DNA of 64,000 nucleotides from Arthrobacter celericrescens (lineage in GTDB: Bacteria; Actinomycetota; Actinomycetes; Actinomycetales; Micrococcaceae): assembly GCF_003614925.1 (NCBI RefSeq), contig NZ_QYLP01000016.1, positions 62,001-126,000 on the forward strand, given 5' to 3'. The notes under the pieces were generated by a model. That model was not told where the DNA came from. It did no database searches and saw nothing but the letters and a program-made list of their open reading frames with translations. Below are positions 34,049 through 42,466 of the stretch, piece after piece (the first letter of the stretch is position 1; each line of letters opens with the position of its first letter). Position numbers and translations under genes: made by a program.

Positions 34049-35134
34049 ATGGCAACACTCATCGAGGCCGAGACACCAGATGTCCTTGGCCCGGCCGCGC
34101 CCAAACGCGGCGGCGGGGGAGTGGGACGGTACATCCTCGTCCGCTTCCTCCTGATCTTCCCCACCATCTTCATCCTGGTCACCCTGGTCTTCTTCCTCAT
34201 GCGGATCACCGGCGACCCCATCACCGCCGCCCTCGGCGGACGCCTCCCGCAGGACCAGCTCGACGCCAGGATCCACGAGGCCGGCTACGACCGGCCCATC
34301 CTGGTCCAGTACTTCGAATACCTCGGCCAGATCGCCACCGGCAACTTCGGCACCACCCTCTCGGACCGGCGCCCCGTCGTCGAGATGCTCGCCACCTTCG
34401 GCACGGCGACCCTTGAACTGGCCATCAACTCCCTGGTGGTGGCGCTGCTCATCGGCATCCCGCTGGGCATGATCGCGGCCCACCGCCGCGACCGTACCCC
34501 CGACGCTCTCCTGCGCTTCTTCGCCATCCTCTGCTACGCCACCCCGGTCTTCTTCGCAGGCCTGCTCCTCAAGCTGACCTTTTCCGTGGCCCTGGGCTGG
34601 CTGCCGGTCTCCGGACGGGCGTCCACCAACACCGAGCTGGCCATGTCCCAGCTCGCGGCGCCCAGCGGCATTTACTGGCTGGACGCCCTTCGCAGCGGAA
34701 ACTACCAGGCACTTGGCGACATCGCCGCGCATTCGGTGCTTCCCGCCGTCGCGCTCGGACTGCTCACCGCAGGTGTCTTCCTGCGCCTGGTGCGCACCAA
34801 CCTGATCGGCACGCTCGGCAAGGACTATGTGGAGGCCGGCCGTTCGCGCGGCGTCAGTGAGTTCCGCCTGGTTACCAAGCACGCCTACAAGCCGGCCCTC
34901 ATCCCGATCATCACGGTCATGGGCCTGCAGATCGCCCTAATGCTCGGCGGCGCCGTGCTGACCGAGACGACCTTCGAATGGAAGGGCCTCGGATTCCAGT
35001 TGGCGCAGTACCTGACCGCCCGCGACTTCGTCGCCGTTCAGGGCATCGTGATGCTGCTCGCCGTGATCGTGGCGGTCACCAACTTCGTGGTGGACATCGT
35101 TGCCGCGATCATCGACCCGAGGGTGAGGTACTGA
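34049..35134 (+). CDS. Peptide-type ABC transporter permease (DppB-like)
   Basis: A 361-residue inner-membrane permease of the BPD_transp_1 family with about six membrane helices (ILVRFLLIFPTIFILVTLVFFLM at the start). The EAA loop, which docks the ATPase, is recognisable around TLGKDYVEAGRSRGVSEFRLVTKHA. ATG 34049 is preceded by AAAGGA. The TGA stop overlaps the next permease's ATG (TGATG), which couples their translation. Confidence 0.94.
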   Translation: MATLIEAETPDVLGPAAPKRGGGGVGRYILVRFLLIFPTIFILVTLVFFLMRITGDPITAALGGRLPQDQLDARIHEAGYDRPILVQYFEYLGQIATGNFGTTLSDRRPVVEMLATFGTATLELAINSLVVALLIGIPLGMIAAHRRDRTPDALLRFFAILCYATPVFFAGLLLKLTFSVALGWLPVSGRASTNTELAMSQLAAPSGIYWLDALRSGNYQALGDIAAHSVLPAVALGLLTAGVFLRLVRTNLIGTLGKDYVEAGRSRGVSEFRLVTKHAYKPALIPIITVMGLQIALMLGGAVLTETTFEWKGLGFQLAQYLTARDFVAVQGIVMLLAVIVAVTNFVVDIVAAIIDPRVRY

Positions 35135-36138
35135 TGTCTGACACGACGACGGCGGCCCTCCAGCCGACCGCTTCCCGCAAGGCGCCGCTGCTGGACCGGC
35201 TGCCCGTGACCTCGCACATCCGGCAAAGCGTCGGGCTGCAGCGCACGATGCTGCTGATCGGCGTCTCGCTGACCGGGCTGTTCCTGCTTGCCGCAGTGTT
35301 CGCCCCCTTGCTGGCACCGTATGGCTACGCGCAGATCTCGGACGCCGCGGGGACCTTCCCGGCGCAGGCCGCCCCTGGCGGCAAGCACCCGTGGGGGACC
35401 ACGGTCGGCGGGTACGACGTGCTGTCCCGCGTGCTCTGGGGTTCCCAGACGGCGGCGACCGTAATTGTGGTGTCCGTGGCGATGTCCATCTTCGTGGGCG
35501 TGGCCCTAGGCCTGCTCAGCGGCTACTTCGGCGGCTGGCTGGACAGGATCCTGGTGGTCATCGCAGACGCCATCTACGCCTTCCCCTCGCTGCTGCTGGC
35601 CATCGTGATGTCGATCGTCATCAGCCAAGGCCAGTCCAGCTTCTGGGGCGGCATCCTCGCCTGTTCCATCTCCATCACCGTGGTGTTCGTGCCCCAGTAC
35701 TTCCGGGTGATCAGGGCCGAGACCATCCGCCTCAAGGCCGAACCCTTCGTGGAGTCGGCCATGGTGGTGGGTGCCTCCAGTTGGCGCATCATGGGCCGGC
35801 ACATCTTCAAGAACGCCACCCGCACCCTGCCGCTGATCTTCACGCTCAACTCCTCCGAAGCGATCCTCACCCTCGCGGGCCTGGGCTTCCTGGGCTTCGG
35901 CATCGAGCCGACGTCCGCCGCCGAATGGGGCTTCGACCTGAACAAAGCGCTCGCCGACACCACGTCCGGGATCTGGTGGACGGGCGTGTTCCCGGGCGTC
36001 GCGATCGTGCTGTCCGTGCTCGGACTGACCCTGGTGGGCGAAAGCATGAACGACCTCAACGATCCCCGCCTGCGCGGACGCCGCCGGGCCGGAAGTAAAC
36101 GGACCGGCGGCAAGGCGGAGAAGGCAGGCAAGCCATGA
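35134..36138 (+). CDS. Peptide-type ABC transporter permease (DppC-like)
   Basis: A 334-residue second permease with an N-terminal OppC_N segment (LQRTMLLIGVSLTGLFLLAAVFAPLLAPY) and the BPD_transp_1 core (IFVGVALGLLSGYFGGWLD, EAA loop around EPFVESAMVVGASSWRIMGRHI). Starts within the stop codon of the first permease and ends with a basic tail that overlaps the ATPase start by 4 bp. Confidence 0.94.
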   Translation: MSDTTTAALQPTASRKAPLLDRLPVTSHIRQSVGLQRTMLLIGVSLTGLFLLAAVFAPLLAPYGYAQISDAAGTFPAQAAPGGKHPWGTTVGGYDVLSRVLWGSQTAATVIVVSVAMSIFVGVALGLLSGYFGGWLDRILVVIADAIYAFPSLLLAIVMSIVISQGQSSFWGGILACSISITVVFVPQYFRVIRAETIRLKAEPFVESAMVVGASSWRIMGRHIFKNATRTLPLIFTLNSSEAILTLAGLGFLGFGIEPTSAAEWGFDLNKALADTTSGIWWTGVFPGVAIVLSVLGLTLVGESMNDLNDPRLRGRRRAGSKRTGGKAEKAGKP

Positions 36139-37844
36139 CCATCAACCTCGGAAACATCTCGGACGAACCACGGGCCGCCGGGGCGTCCGTCCTGGACATC
36201 GACGGACTCAAGGTCACCTTTGCCACCGACGCCGGGGACGTCCAGGCCGTCAAGGACGTGAGCCTCGACGTCAAAGCCGGTGAGGTCCTGGCCATCGTGG
36301 GCGAGTCCGGCTCCGGAAAGACCGTCACGGCCAAGACGATCCTGGGACTCCTGCCCGAAACGGCGACCAGCTCCGGCACCGTGCTCATCAAGGGCAACAA
36401 CGTCATCAGCGTCAGCCCGGCCACGCTACGAAAAATCCGTGGCAGGGACGTCGCCATGGTGTTCCAGGAACCCTCCACGGCGCTGAATCCGGTGTTCACG
36501 GTGGGGTGGCAGATCGCCGAAGGCATCCGTGCCCATGCCACGGACGGGCACCGGATTTCGGCCAAGGAGGCCAAGGCGCGCGCCACCGAAGCCCTGCGCA
36601 AGGTGGGCATCCCGGACCCGGAGATCCGTGTCAACTACTACCCGCACCAGCTGTCCGGCGGGCAGAAGCAGCGCGTTGTCATCGCCGCGGCCCTCGCCCT
36701 GAACCCCGGCCTGATCGTGGCGGACGAACCCACCACGGCGCTGGACGTCACGGTCCAGGCCGAGATCCTGCAGCTGCTGCGGGACCTCCGTGACAAGTAC
36801 GGCACCTCGATCGTGCTGATCACCCACAACATGGGCGTGGTGGCGGACCTGGCGGACCGCGTGGTGGTCATGTACCAGGGCGATGTGGTGGAAGAGGCCA
36901 CCGCCAGGACCCTGTTCGCGGAACCGAAACAGGACTACACGAAGAAGCTGCTGGCCGCGGTCCCGCACCTCGGCCGGGACTCGGCGTCGGAAGGGGCCAC
37001 GGAACGGCTTCACCAGGGCGGGAAGGTCCTGGTGGAGGCAAAGGACCTCACCATCGAATTCCCGGGACGCCTCGGTACCCCGGGCTTCAAAGCCGTCAAC
37101 GGGGTCAGTTTCACGATCTCCGAGAACGAAGTCTTCGGCCTGGTGGGCGAATCCGGTTCCGGGAAATCCACCATCGGCCGGGCCATCGCCGGGCTCAACC
37201 GCGCCACCGGCGGCAGCCTCAAGGTGTTCGGCTACGAGATGCTCGGCTTCAAGGAACGCAGCTTCAAACCGCTGCGAAGGGACATCGGCTTCGTGTTCCA
37301 GGACCCCGCGGCCTCCTTCAACCCGCACCTCACGGTGGGGGAGTGCATCGCCGAACCCCTGCTGATCCACACCCATCCCAGCCCGGCCCAGACGCGGCTC
37401 AGGGTGGCCCAGCTGCTCGAGTCCGTGCAGCTGCCGGCCTCCTACGCGGCGCGGTACCCGCACGAGCTCTCGGGCGGGCAGCGCCAACGCGCCTCACTGG
37501 CCCGGTCGCTCGCGCTGAACCCACGGCTGCTGATCGCCGATGAACCGACCTCCGCCCTGGACGTCTCCGTGCAGGCCAAGGTCCTGGAACTGTTCAAGGA
37601 CATCCAGGAGGAGTACGGTTTCGCGGCCCTGTTCATCAGCCACGACCTCGCCGTGGTGGATATGCTTTCGCACTGGGTGGGCGTGCTGTACAAGGGCCGC
37701 CTCGTGGAGCAGGGGATCGGCAGCCAGATCATGGGCGCCCCCAGCCAGGACTACACGAAGCGGTTGATCGCCTCGCTGCCGGTCCCGGACCCGGAGGAAC
37801 AGGCCTTGCGCCGGGAGGCCCACCGCGCGCTGCTGGGGAGCTGA
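36135..37844 (+). CDS. Fused dual ABC transporter ATPase (DppD-DppF-like)
   Basis: A 569-residue protein with two complete ATPase domains, so the usual two ATPase genes of a peptide importer are fused. Domain 1: Walker A GESGSGKT, signature LSGGQKQR, Walker B LIVADEPTTALD. Domain 2 begins near residue 300: Walker A GESGSGKS, signature LSGGQRQR, Walker B LLIADEPTSALD. Each ends with its own C-terminal oligopeptide motif (EPKQDYTKKLLAAVP; APSQDYTKRLIASLP). ATGA overlap with the preceding permease. Completes the importer; the substrate is not predictable from sequence. Confidence 0.95.
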   Translation: MTINLGNISDEPRAAGASVLDIDGLKVTFATDAGDVQAVKDVSLDVKAGEVLAIVGESGSGKTVTAKTILGLLPETATSSGTVLIKGNNVISVSPATLRKIRGRDVAMVFQEPSTALNPVFTVGWQIAEGIRAHATDGHRISAKEAKARATEALRKVGIPDPEIRVNYYPHQLSGGQKQRVVIAAALALNPGLIVADEPTTALDVTVQAEILQLLRDLRDKYGTSIVLITHNMGVVADLADRVVVMYQGDVVEEATARTLFAEPKQDYTKKLLAAVPHLGRDSASEGATERLHQGGKVLVEAKDLTIEFPGRLGTPGFKAVNGVSFTISENEVFGLVGESGSGKSTIGRAIAGLNRATGGSLKVFGYEMLGFKERSFKPLRRDIGFVFQDPAASFNPHLTVGECIAEPLLIHTHPSPAQTRLRVAQLLESVQLPASYAARYPHELSGGQRQRASLARSLALNPRLLIADEPTSALDVSVQAKVLELFKDIQEEYGFAALFISHDLAVVDMLSHWVGVLYKGRLVEQGIGSQIMGAPSQDYTKRLIASLPVPDPEEQALRREAHRALLGS

Positions 37845-37888
37845 GGGGCTAAATCGCAGGAGGCATGCCGTGATCCGGCAGCGTGCGT

Positions 37889-37941
37889 AAAAGGGGCCCC
37901 GCGCCCCTCGGCAGGGCACTTAGCTGCCGAAGGGCGCGGGG
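37889..37941 (-). terminator. Terminator for the minus-strand reductase gene
   Basis: 18-bp stem with one mismatch (37897-37914 with 37924-37941), 9-nt loop. On the minus strand the hairpin is followed by CCCCTTTT, so it terminates transcription coming from the reductase gene; it may also slow read-through from the importer. Confidence 0.65.
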
Positions 37942-38034
37942 AATAGCACGCAGAGGATTGCGGTATGCCGGGCGCCCGAGCTGCCGCCAGCAACGCTCGC
38001 CGCCTGGCCGCCCAACCGCCGTCGTCGTCTCCTG

Positions 38035-38697
38035 TCAGTTCTCCGAGACGATCGCGATGTTGAACAGCTTCCCCTGTGGCTGCTGCATGTAGAGCCGCAG
38101 CCACAGGGGAAGCCACATCTCCAAGCCGCGGGCGGCATCGAGGCCGCCCAGGTCGCGGATGCGGTCCGGACGCCAGCCGAAGGACCGCAACAGCTCATGC
38201 ACAACAGTCTTGGCCTCGGGGTCGTTGCCAGCCAGGAAGACGTCGTGTTCCCCGCCGGCAAGGCGTTGAGGGTCCACCATGACGGGCGCGCTCATGGTGT
38301 TCAGGGATTTGACCACGCGGGTCCGCGGGAAGGTGCGCTGGATGGTCTCGGCGATGCTGTCCGTGTTGCAGACCGAAAGCGACGGCGGGAAACCCGCCGA
38401 ACCGTCCAGGGGGTTGGAAAGGTCCAGCAATACCTTGGCGCCGAGGTTGGCTTCGCCCGCTTCGCTAAGGGCAGCCACGGACACCGTGCCCGCGGTGGCG
38501 TTGATGACAACCTCCGCCATGGCCGCAGCCTGGGCAAAGGATCCCGAGGACGCGTTCGGCCCCGCGCTGGCGGCCCAGTCCGTGCCCTTGGGATTTCCCG
38601 CCTCGCGGGACCCCATCATTACCTCATGGCCCAGCTCCACCAGCTTCCCGCCAAGGATGTGGCCCACCGTTCCCGTTCCCAAGACTGCGATTCTCAT
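38035..38697 (-). CDS. NADPH-dependent F420 reductase-like NAD(P)-binding protein
   Basis: A 220-residue Rossmann-fold protein of the F420-dependent NADP reductase family, which moves hydride between NADP and cofactor F420. The nucleotide motif is at the very start (MRIAVLGTGTVGHILGGKL), followed by MMGSREAGNPKG, which marks the NADP 2'-phosphate pocket, and a C-terminal region with DLGGLDAARGLEMWLPLWL. Similar proteins exist that do not use F420, and no F420 biosynthesis gene is in the window. ATG 38697 chosen because AAAGGAGGC precedes it. Confidence 0.88.
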   Translation of the reverse strand: MRIAVLGTGTVGHILGGKLVELGHEVMMGSREAGNPKGTDWAASAGPNASSGSFAQAAAMAEVVINATAGTVSVAALSEAGEANLGAKVLLDLSNPLDGSAGFPPSLSVCNTDSIAETIQRTFPRTRVVKSLNTMSAPVMVDPQRLAGGEHDVFLAGNDPEAKTVVHELLRSFGWRPDRIRDLGGLDAARGLEMWLPLWLRLYMQQPQGKLFNIAIVSEN

Positions 38698-38861
38698 GCT
38701 TGCCTCCTTTTGCCCCATTCTGCTCCAGCGGGGATTCCCCGGACAGCGTTTCCCCGCCAGGAGTAGCACCGGCAAGGCCGTCGGCTCGATAAGAGAGACT
38801 GCAGAGGCTCCATGGGTGAGGCGCCCAGGCGCCGAATCCGTGGAGAAGCAGTCGAGCGCCA

Positions 38862-38867
38862 TAGACT
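38862..38867 (+). promoter_or_regulatory. -10 element for a leaderless chorismate mutase transcript
   Basis: TAGACT followed by exactly 6 nt and ATG 38874, with no ribosome-binding site. Same hexamer and spacing as at the cysteine desulfurase gene. -35 not recognisable. Confidence 0.4.
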
Positions 38868-38873
38868 GGTGCA

Positions 38874-39284
38874 ATGACCGACCCGAAGCCATTACTTTCC
38901 GAAGACGCCCGTTCCGAAGACGTCTCCGAGACCACCGACGCCTTCGATCCCGGCGCGAGCTCGCTGGCCGGACAGGTGGACCGCTCGGTCATGGATGAAC
39001 TGCTGTCCATCCGTTCCAGCATCGACAACATCGACGCCACGCTCGTCTTCCTCCTGGCCGAACGCTTCAAGGCGACCCAGAAGGTGGGGGTCCTCAAAGC
39101 CACCCACAAGCTGCCCGCGGGCGACCCAGGCCGCGAGGCCGCCCAGATCTCCAGGCTCCGGCGCCTGGCCGAGGAAGCGCACCTGGACCCGGCCTTCGCC
39201 GAGAAGTTCCTGAACTTCATCATCAGCGAAGTGATCCGCCACCACGAGGCAATCGCCGAGGGCCACCAGGCCAACCGGGACTGA
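38874..39284 (+). CDS. Chorismate mutase, AroQ type
   Basis: A 136-residue AroQ-fold chorismate mutase that converts chorismate to prephenate for Phe and Tyr synthesis. After a 35-residue acidic extension the three-helix domain shows the active-site residues in order: the RSSIDNIDATLVFLLAERFK region (Arg and Asp/Asn of helix 1), KVGVLKA with its lysine, and the Arg/Glu of helix 3 (IISEVIRHHEAI). No signal peptide, so it is the cytosolic form, like the mycobacterial AroQ-delta enzymes that need DAHP synthase for full activity. Three nt separate its stop from the GTG 39288 region of the next gene. Confidence 0.92.
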   Translation: MTDPKPLLSEDARSEDVSETTDAFDPGASSLAGQVDRSVMDELLSIRSSIDNIDATLVFLLAERFKATQKVGVLKATHKLPAGDPGREAAQISRLRRLAEEAHLDPAFAEKFLNFIISEVIRHHEAIAEGHQANRD

Positions 39285-39302
39285 GGCGTGGAGGAACGCT
39301 CC

Positions 39303-40337
39303 GTGGCAGGGCTCCCGTCGAGCCAGGTGACGGCCACTGCCCTGGGGCCCTGGCCGGGCGACGATCCCCTCGAAGCCACGCGCACCATCCGTGGGGAACT
39401 TGGCAGCCCGCACCTGCCCTTCCTTGCCGAGCTACCGGACCGGGGTGTCGGCTCCGACGCGCTGGGCCGGACAGCGTCGCTCCTAGTTGAGCTCCCCGTG
39501 GACGTGCAGCCGCACGGCTGGCGCCTGGTGGACCGCCCGGGCAAGGACCAGCAGCGGGCCGAGTCCGCGCTTGCCACCGACATCAACGTGCTCGCGGACG
39601 TGGCCGGTGCCGAAGACGCCTCCGCGGACGCGGTGAAGATCCAGCTCCGGGGGCCGCTCAGCCTGGCCGCGGGCCTCTACCTGCACAACGGCGAACGGGC
39701 GCTGCTCGACTTCGGCGCCCGCCGCGACATCACCGACTCCCTGGCCGCCGGCGTGGCCGAGCACATCACACGGATCCGTACGGCGGTGCCCGGTGCCGAC
39801 GTCGTGGTCCAGCTGGACGAACCGGACATCGCCGCCATCCTCGCCGGGACCATCCCGACGGCGAGCGGGTACCGCACGCTCCGATCGATTCCGCAGGATG
39901 AAGCCACCGCCGCCTGGCGCCGGGTTGTCGAAGCACTCCAATCGGCAGGTGTGGCGGAGACGGTGATCGCCGTGTCCGAGATCGAAGCCCCGTTCGCCCA
40001 GATCCTCGCCTCCGGGGCCGACGGCGTCGCGGTCCCGCTCAAGGCCTTGACCACGCGCCAGTGGGAGCAGCTGGCCGGCGCGGTCGAGTCCGGCAAGCGG
40101 GTCTGGGCCGGTGCCCTGCCGGCGGGCGAACCAAGCGGGACACTGCCTCGCACGGCGGAGCTGGTGGAAGCGGTCTGGCGGCCGTGGCGCCAGCTGGGCC
40201 TGCCGGCGTCGTCCCTCGCGACGCTGCGGGTGACGCCGTCACACGGCCTGGCCGCGCACAGCCCGGCGGCGGCGAAGGAGATCCTCGGCCGGTTGACCCG
40301 GCTCGCGGACGGGCTCAACCAGCTCGCCCTCGGTTAG
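39303..40337 (+). CDS. MetE/UroD-superfamily protein, methionine synthase II-like, zinc ligands missing
   Basis: A 344-residue TIM-barrel protein of the cobalamin-independent methionine synthase (MetE C-terminal) family. The motifs VQLDEPD and VKIQLRGPLSLAAG are typical, but the zinc-binding HxC and PDCG-type cysteine positions are not present: the segment near the end reads TPSHGLAA and the barrel lacks an HxCxG motif. It is therefore unlikely to transfer methyl to homocysteine; related actinobacterial genes of this kind lie by ligA and are uncharacterised. GTG 39303 has GGAGGAA 6 nt upstream; GTG 39288 does not. It ends 4 bp before the convergent DUF4166 gene. Confidence 0.75.
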   Translation: MAGLPSSQVTATALGPWPGDDPLEATRTIRGELGSPHLPFLAELPDRGVGSDALGRTASLLVELPVDVQPHGWRLVDRPGKDQQRAESALATDINVLADVAGAEDASADAVKIQLRGPLSLAAGLYLHNGERALLDFGARRDITDSLAAGVAEHITRIRTAVPGADVVVQLDEPDIAAILAGTIPTASGYRTLRSIPQDEATAAWRRVVEALQSAGVAETVIAVSEIEAPFAQILASGADGVAVPLKALTTRQWEQLAGAVESGKRVWAGALPAGEPSGTLPRTAELVEAVWRPWRQLGLPASSLATLRVTPSHGLAAHSPAAAKEILGRLTRLADGLNQLALG

Positions 40338-40341
40338 GAGC

Positions 40342-41091
40342 CTAGACGCGGGACTCCCAGCGGTCCGGCTCCGCGTAACGCGGGAGCCCGACGGCGGCCC
40401 TGTTCCCTGCGGCGGCACTGCTCCCCGCTGCGGGTTGCGGCAGAAGCGGGGCAAGCCGGTAGTCGAAGTGTCCCGCGTATACGAGCACGGTGCCGACGTG
40501 CCTTTGCAGCACTTTCACCTGGATCCGGTGCTTGCCCGCCCTGGCATCCCACCATTGTTCGGCGTAGGCGCTGGCGTCCAGCAATGCGGGCAGGCCGAGC
40601 CGGAGCGGGCCGAGGAACGCCCGGGTTGCCCCCGAGATTCCGCGGAGCCTGCCTTCGGGCGTGACCTCAAGCCGGAGGTCGGTAACCAGCCGCCGGTGCC
40701 TGCCGAGGTAGTCGACCAGCCGGGTGGTGCCGTTGGCCTTGACGGCGGAGGTGGTGTCCTGGAAGAGCCGGGTGCGGCCGGGGAAGAAGATCTCGCGCCG
40801 GGCGGTCAGGCTGGAACGGCCGAACGGGTCAAGGTGGGCGTGGTTCTCGATCCGGAACGGCACCATTTCGCCGTATTCGGGGAACAGGGATTCCTCGGCG
40901 GCCGCGAGGGTCAGCAGCGGCCGCAGCCAGCCCTGCCGGCACCCCACCACTTCGAACACGCCCTCGCCGATTCCGTACGAGCCGGACCCCGGGGCCAGGG
41001 CGAAGTAGTCCTGCAACTCCGGCTGCAGGCGGCGGAACGCGCTGCCCAGCGCGCGCTCGTAGATCGGCGTGCGTTCCCCGGGTGTGTCCAC
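40342..41091 (-). CDS. DUF4166-domain protein
   Basis: A 249-residue soluble protein with a DUF4166 domain; the N-terminal YERALGSAFRRLQPELQDYF and the middle WLRPLLTLAAAEESLFPEYGEMVPFRIENHAHLD (in parts) fit. Function unknown. GTG 41091 has GAAGGAG 7 nt upstream, so I prefer it over the ATG at 41145, which would overlap the upstream gene. It is the last gene of the minus-strand cluster that begins at 46789, separated from the DUF58 gene by 50 bp. Confidence 0.7.
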   Translation of the reverse strand: MDTPGERTPIYERALGSAFRRLQPELQDYFALAPGSGSYGIGEGVFEVVGCRQGWLRPLLTLAAAEESLFPEYGEMVPFRIENHAHLDPFGRSSLTARREIFFPGRTRLFQDTTSAVKANGTTRLVDYLGRHRRLVTDLRLEVTPEGRLRGISGATRAFLGPLRLGLPALLDASAYAEQWWDARAGKHRIQVKVLQRHVGTVLVYAGHFDYRLAPLLPQPAAGSSAAAGNRAAVGLPRYAEPDRWESRV

Positions 41092-41141
41092 GGCGCGTTC
41101 TCCTTCGGTACGGTTCTTGCCCGGCCAGCAGTGATCCGACG

Positions 41142-42434
41142 TCACAGCCTGCCGGCGGCCTTCAGCCGGATGTAGGCGTCCGCGAGCTTCGGCGGAAGAT
41201 CCAGTGGTTCTGCATCAACCACCTCGGCCCCGAGCTGCTTCAATTGTGCGGCAACCGCTGCCCGGTCCAGCAGCGCGCGTTCCGCCGCGGCCGCGCGGAA
41301 GACCTCGCTCGCCGTCGTCCGTTCTGCCGCCATCGCGCCCAGCAGCGGGTCCCGGACGGCCGCAACCACCACCACGTGCTGGAGGGCCAGTTGTGCCACG
41401 GTCGGGATGAGGTTCTCCTCGGGAACGCCGCTGTCGAGGGAGGTCAACAGCACCACGAGGGAACGGTGTGCGGATACCGCCCGCACCTGCGCCGGCACCT
41501 GGCCCCAGTCCATCTCGATCAGCTCGGCCTCCAAGGGCACCATGGCCTGGACCAGCCGGCCCAGCAGGGTCCCTTTGGACGCCGAATCCACCCGGCCGCG
41601 GACCCTCCGGTCGAAGGCGATGAAGTCCACCCTGTCGCCGCCGCGTTCGGCGAGCACTGCGAGCAGCAGCGCTGCCTCGATCCCCGTATCCAGGCGCGGT
41701 TCGTCTTCGATCCGCGCCGCGGCGGTGCGCGAGGTATCCAGCACGATCACCACGCGGCGGTCCCGTTCGGGCCGCCAGGTGCGGACGACGACGGCGGTGC
41801 GCCGGGCGGTGGCACGCCAGTCGATGGAGCGGACGTCGTCGCCGCGGACATAGTCGCGCAGCGAATCGAACTCGGTCCCGGCGCCGCGGATCTGCACGGC
41901 TGCCTTGCCGTCCAATTCGCGAAGCTTGCGCAGCTTCGAAGGCAGGTGCCGCTTCGAATGAAAGGGCGGCAGGACCCGCAGCGTGCCCGGCACCGGCAGG
42001 GTGCGCTGCCGGGCGGCCAATCCCAGTGGGCCGAAGGAACGGATGGTGACGTGCGGCGCGGACAGGTCGCCCCGGCGGGTGGGAACGAGCCGCACGGTCA
42101 TGCGCCGCCGTTCGCCGGCGGGAACCGTGATCCGCTGGACCGGGTCCACGGCGCCGGCGGAAGGCTGCCAGGCGTCACGGACCATGGCCCGGAGGGTGCG
42201 GTCATTGTTGTTCGTCAGCAGCAGCATGCTCTCGGTCCCCGAATGCAGGGTCACATTTGCGGGCTGCTGGCGCTCCAACACCAGCCGGCGCGGGGAGGCG
42301 GCCAGCATGGCGTCAAGCACGGCCAGCATGAACAACCCGGAGAACAGCAGCCAGGCCGTTCCCCAGCCGGGGTACAGCAGCATCGGTGCGAGCGCGACCG
42401 CCGCCAGCAGCACGAGCCTTCCTGTGATGGCCAT
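41142..42434 (-). CDS. DUF58-domain protein (vWA-like partner of MoxR)
   Basis: A 430-residue protein with two N-terminal membrane helices ([34 protein letters not shown]) followed by a DUF58 domain ([28 protein letters not shown]-type motif: [25 protein letters not shown]) and a vWA-like fold with a MIDAS-like [9 protein letters not shown]. DUF58 proteins act with MoxR ATPases, probably as substrate adaptors in the assembly of metal- or membrane-bound complexes. ATG start 33 bp downstream of the MoxR stop. Confidence 0.9.
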   Translation of the reverse strand: [430 protein letters not shown]

Positions 42435-42466
42435 TCAGGACCCCCGGATCAATTCGTGGGCGGACA

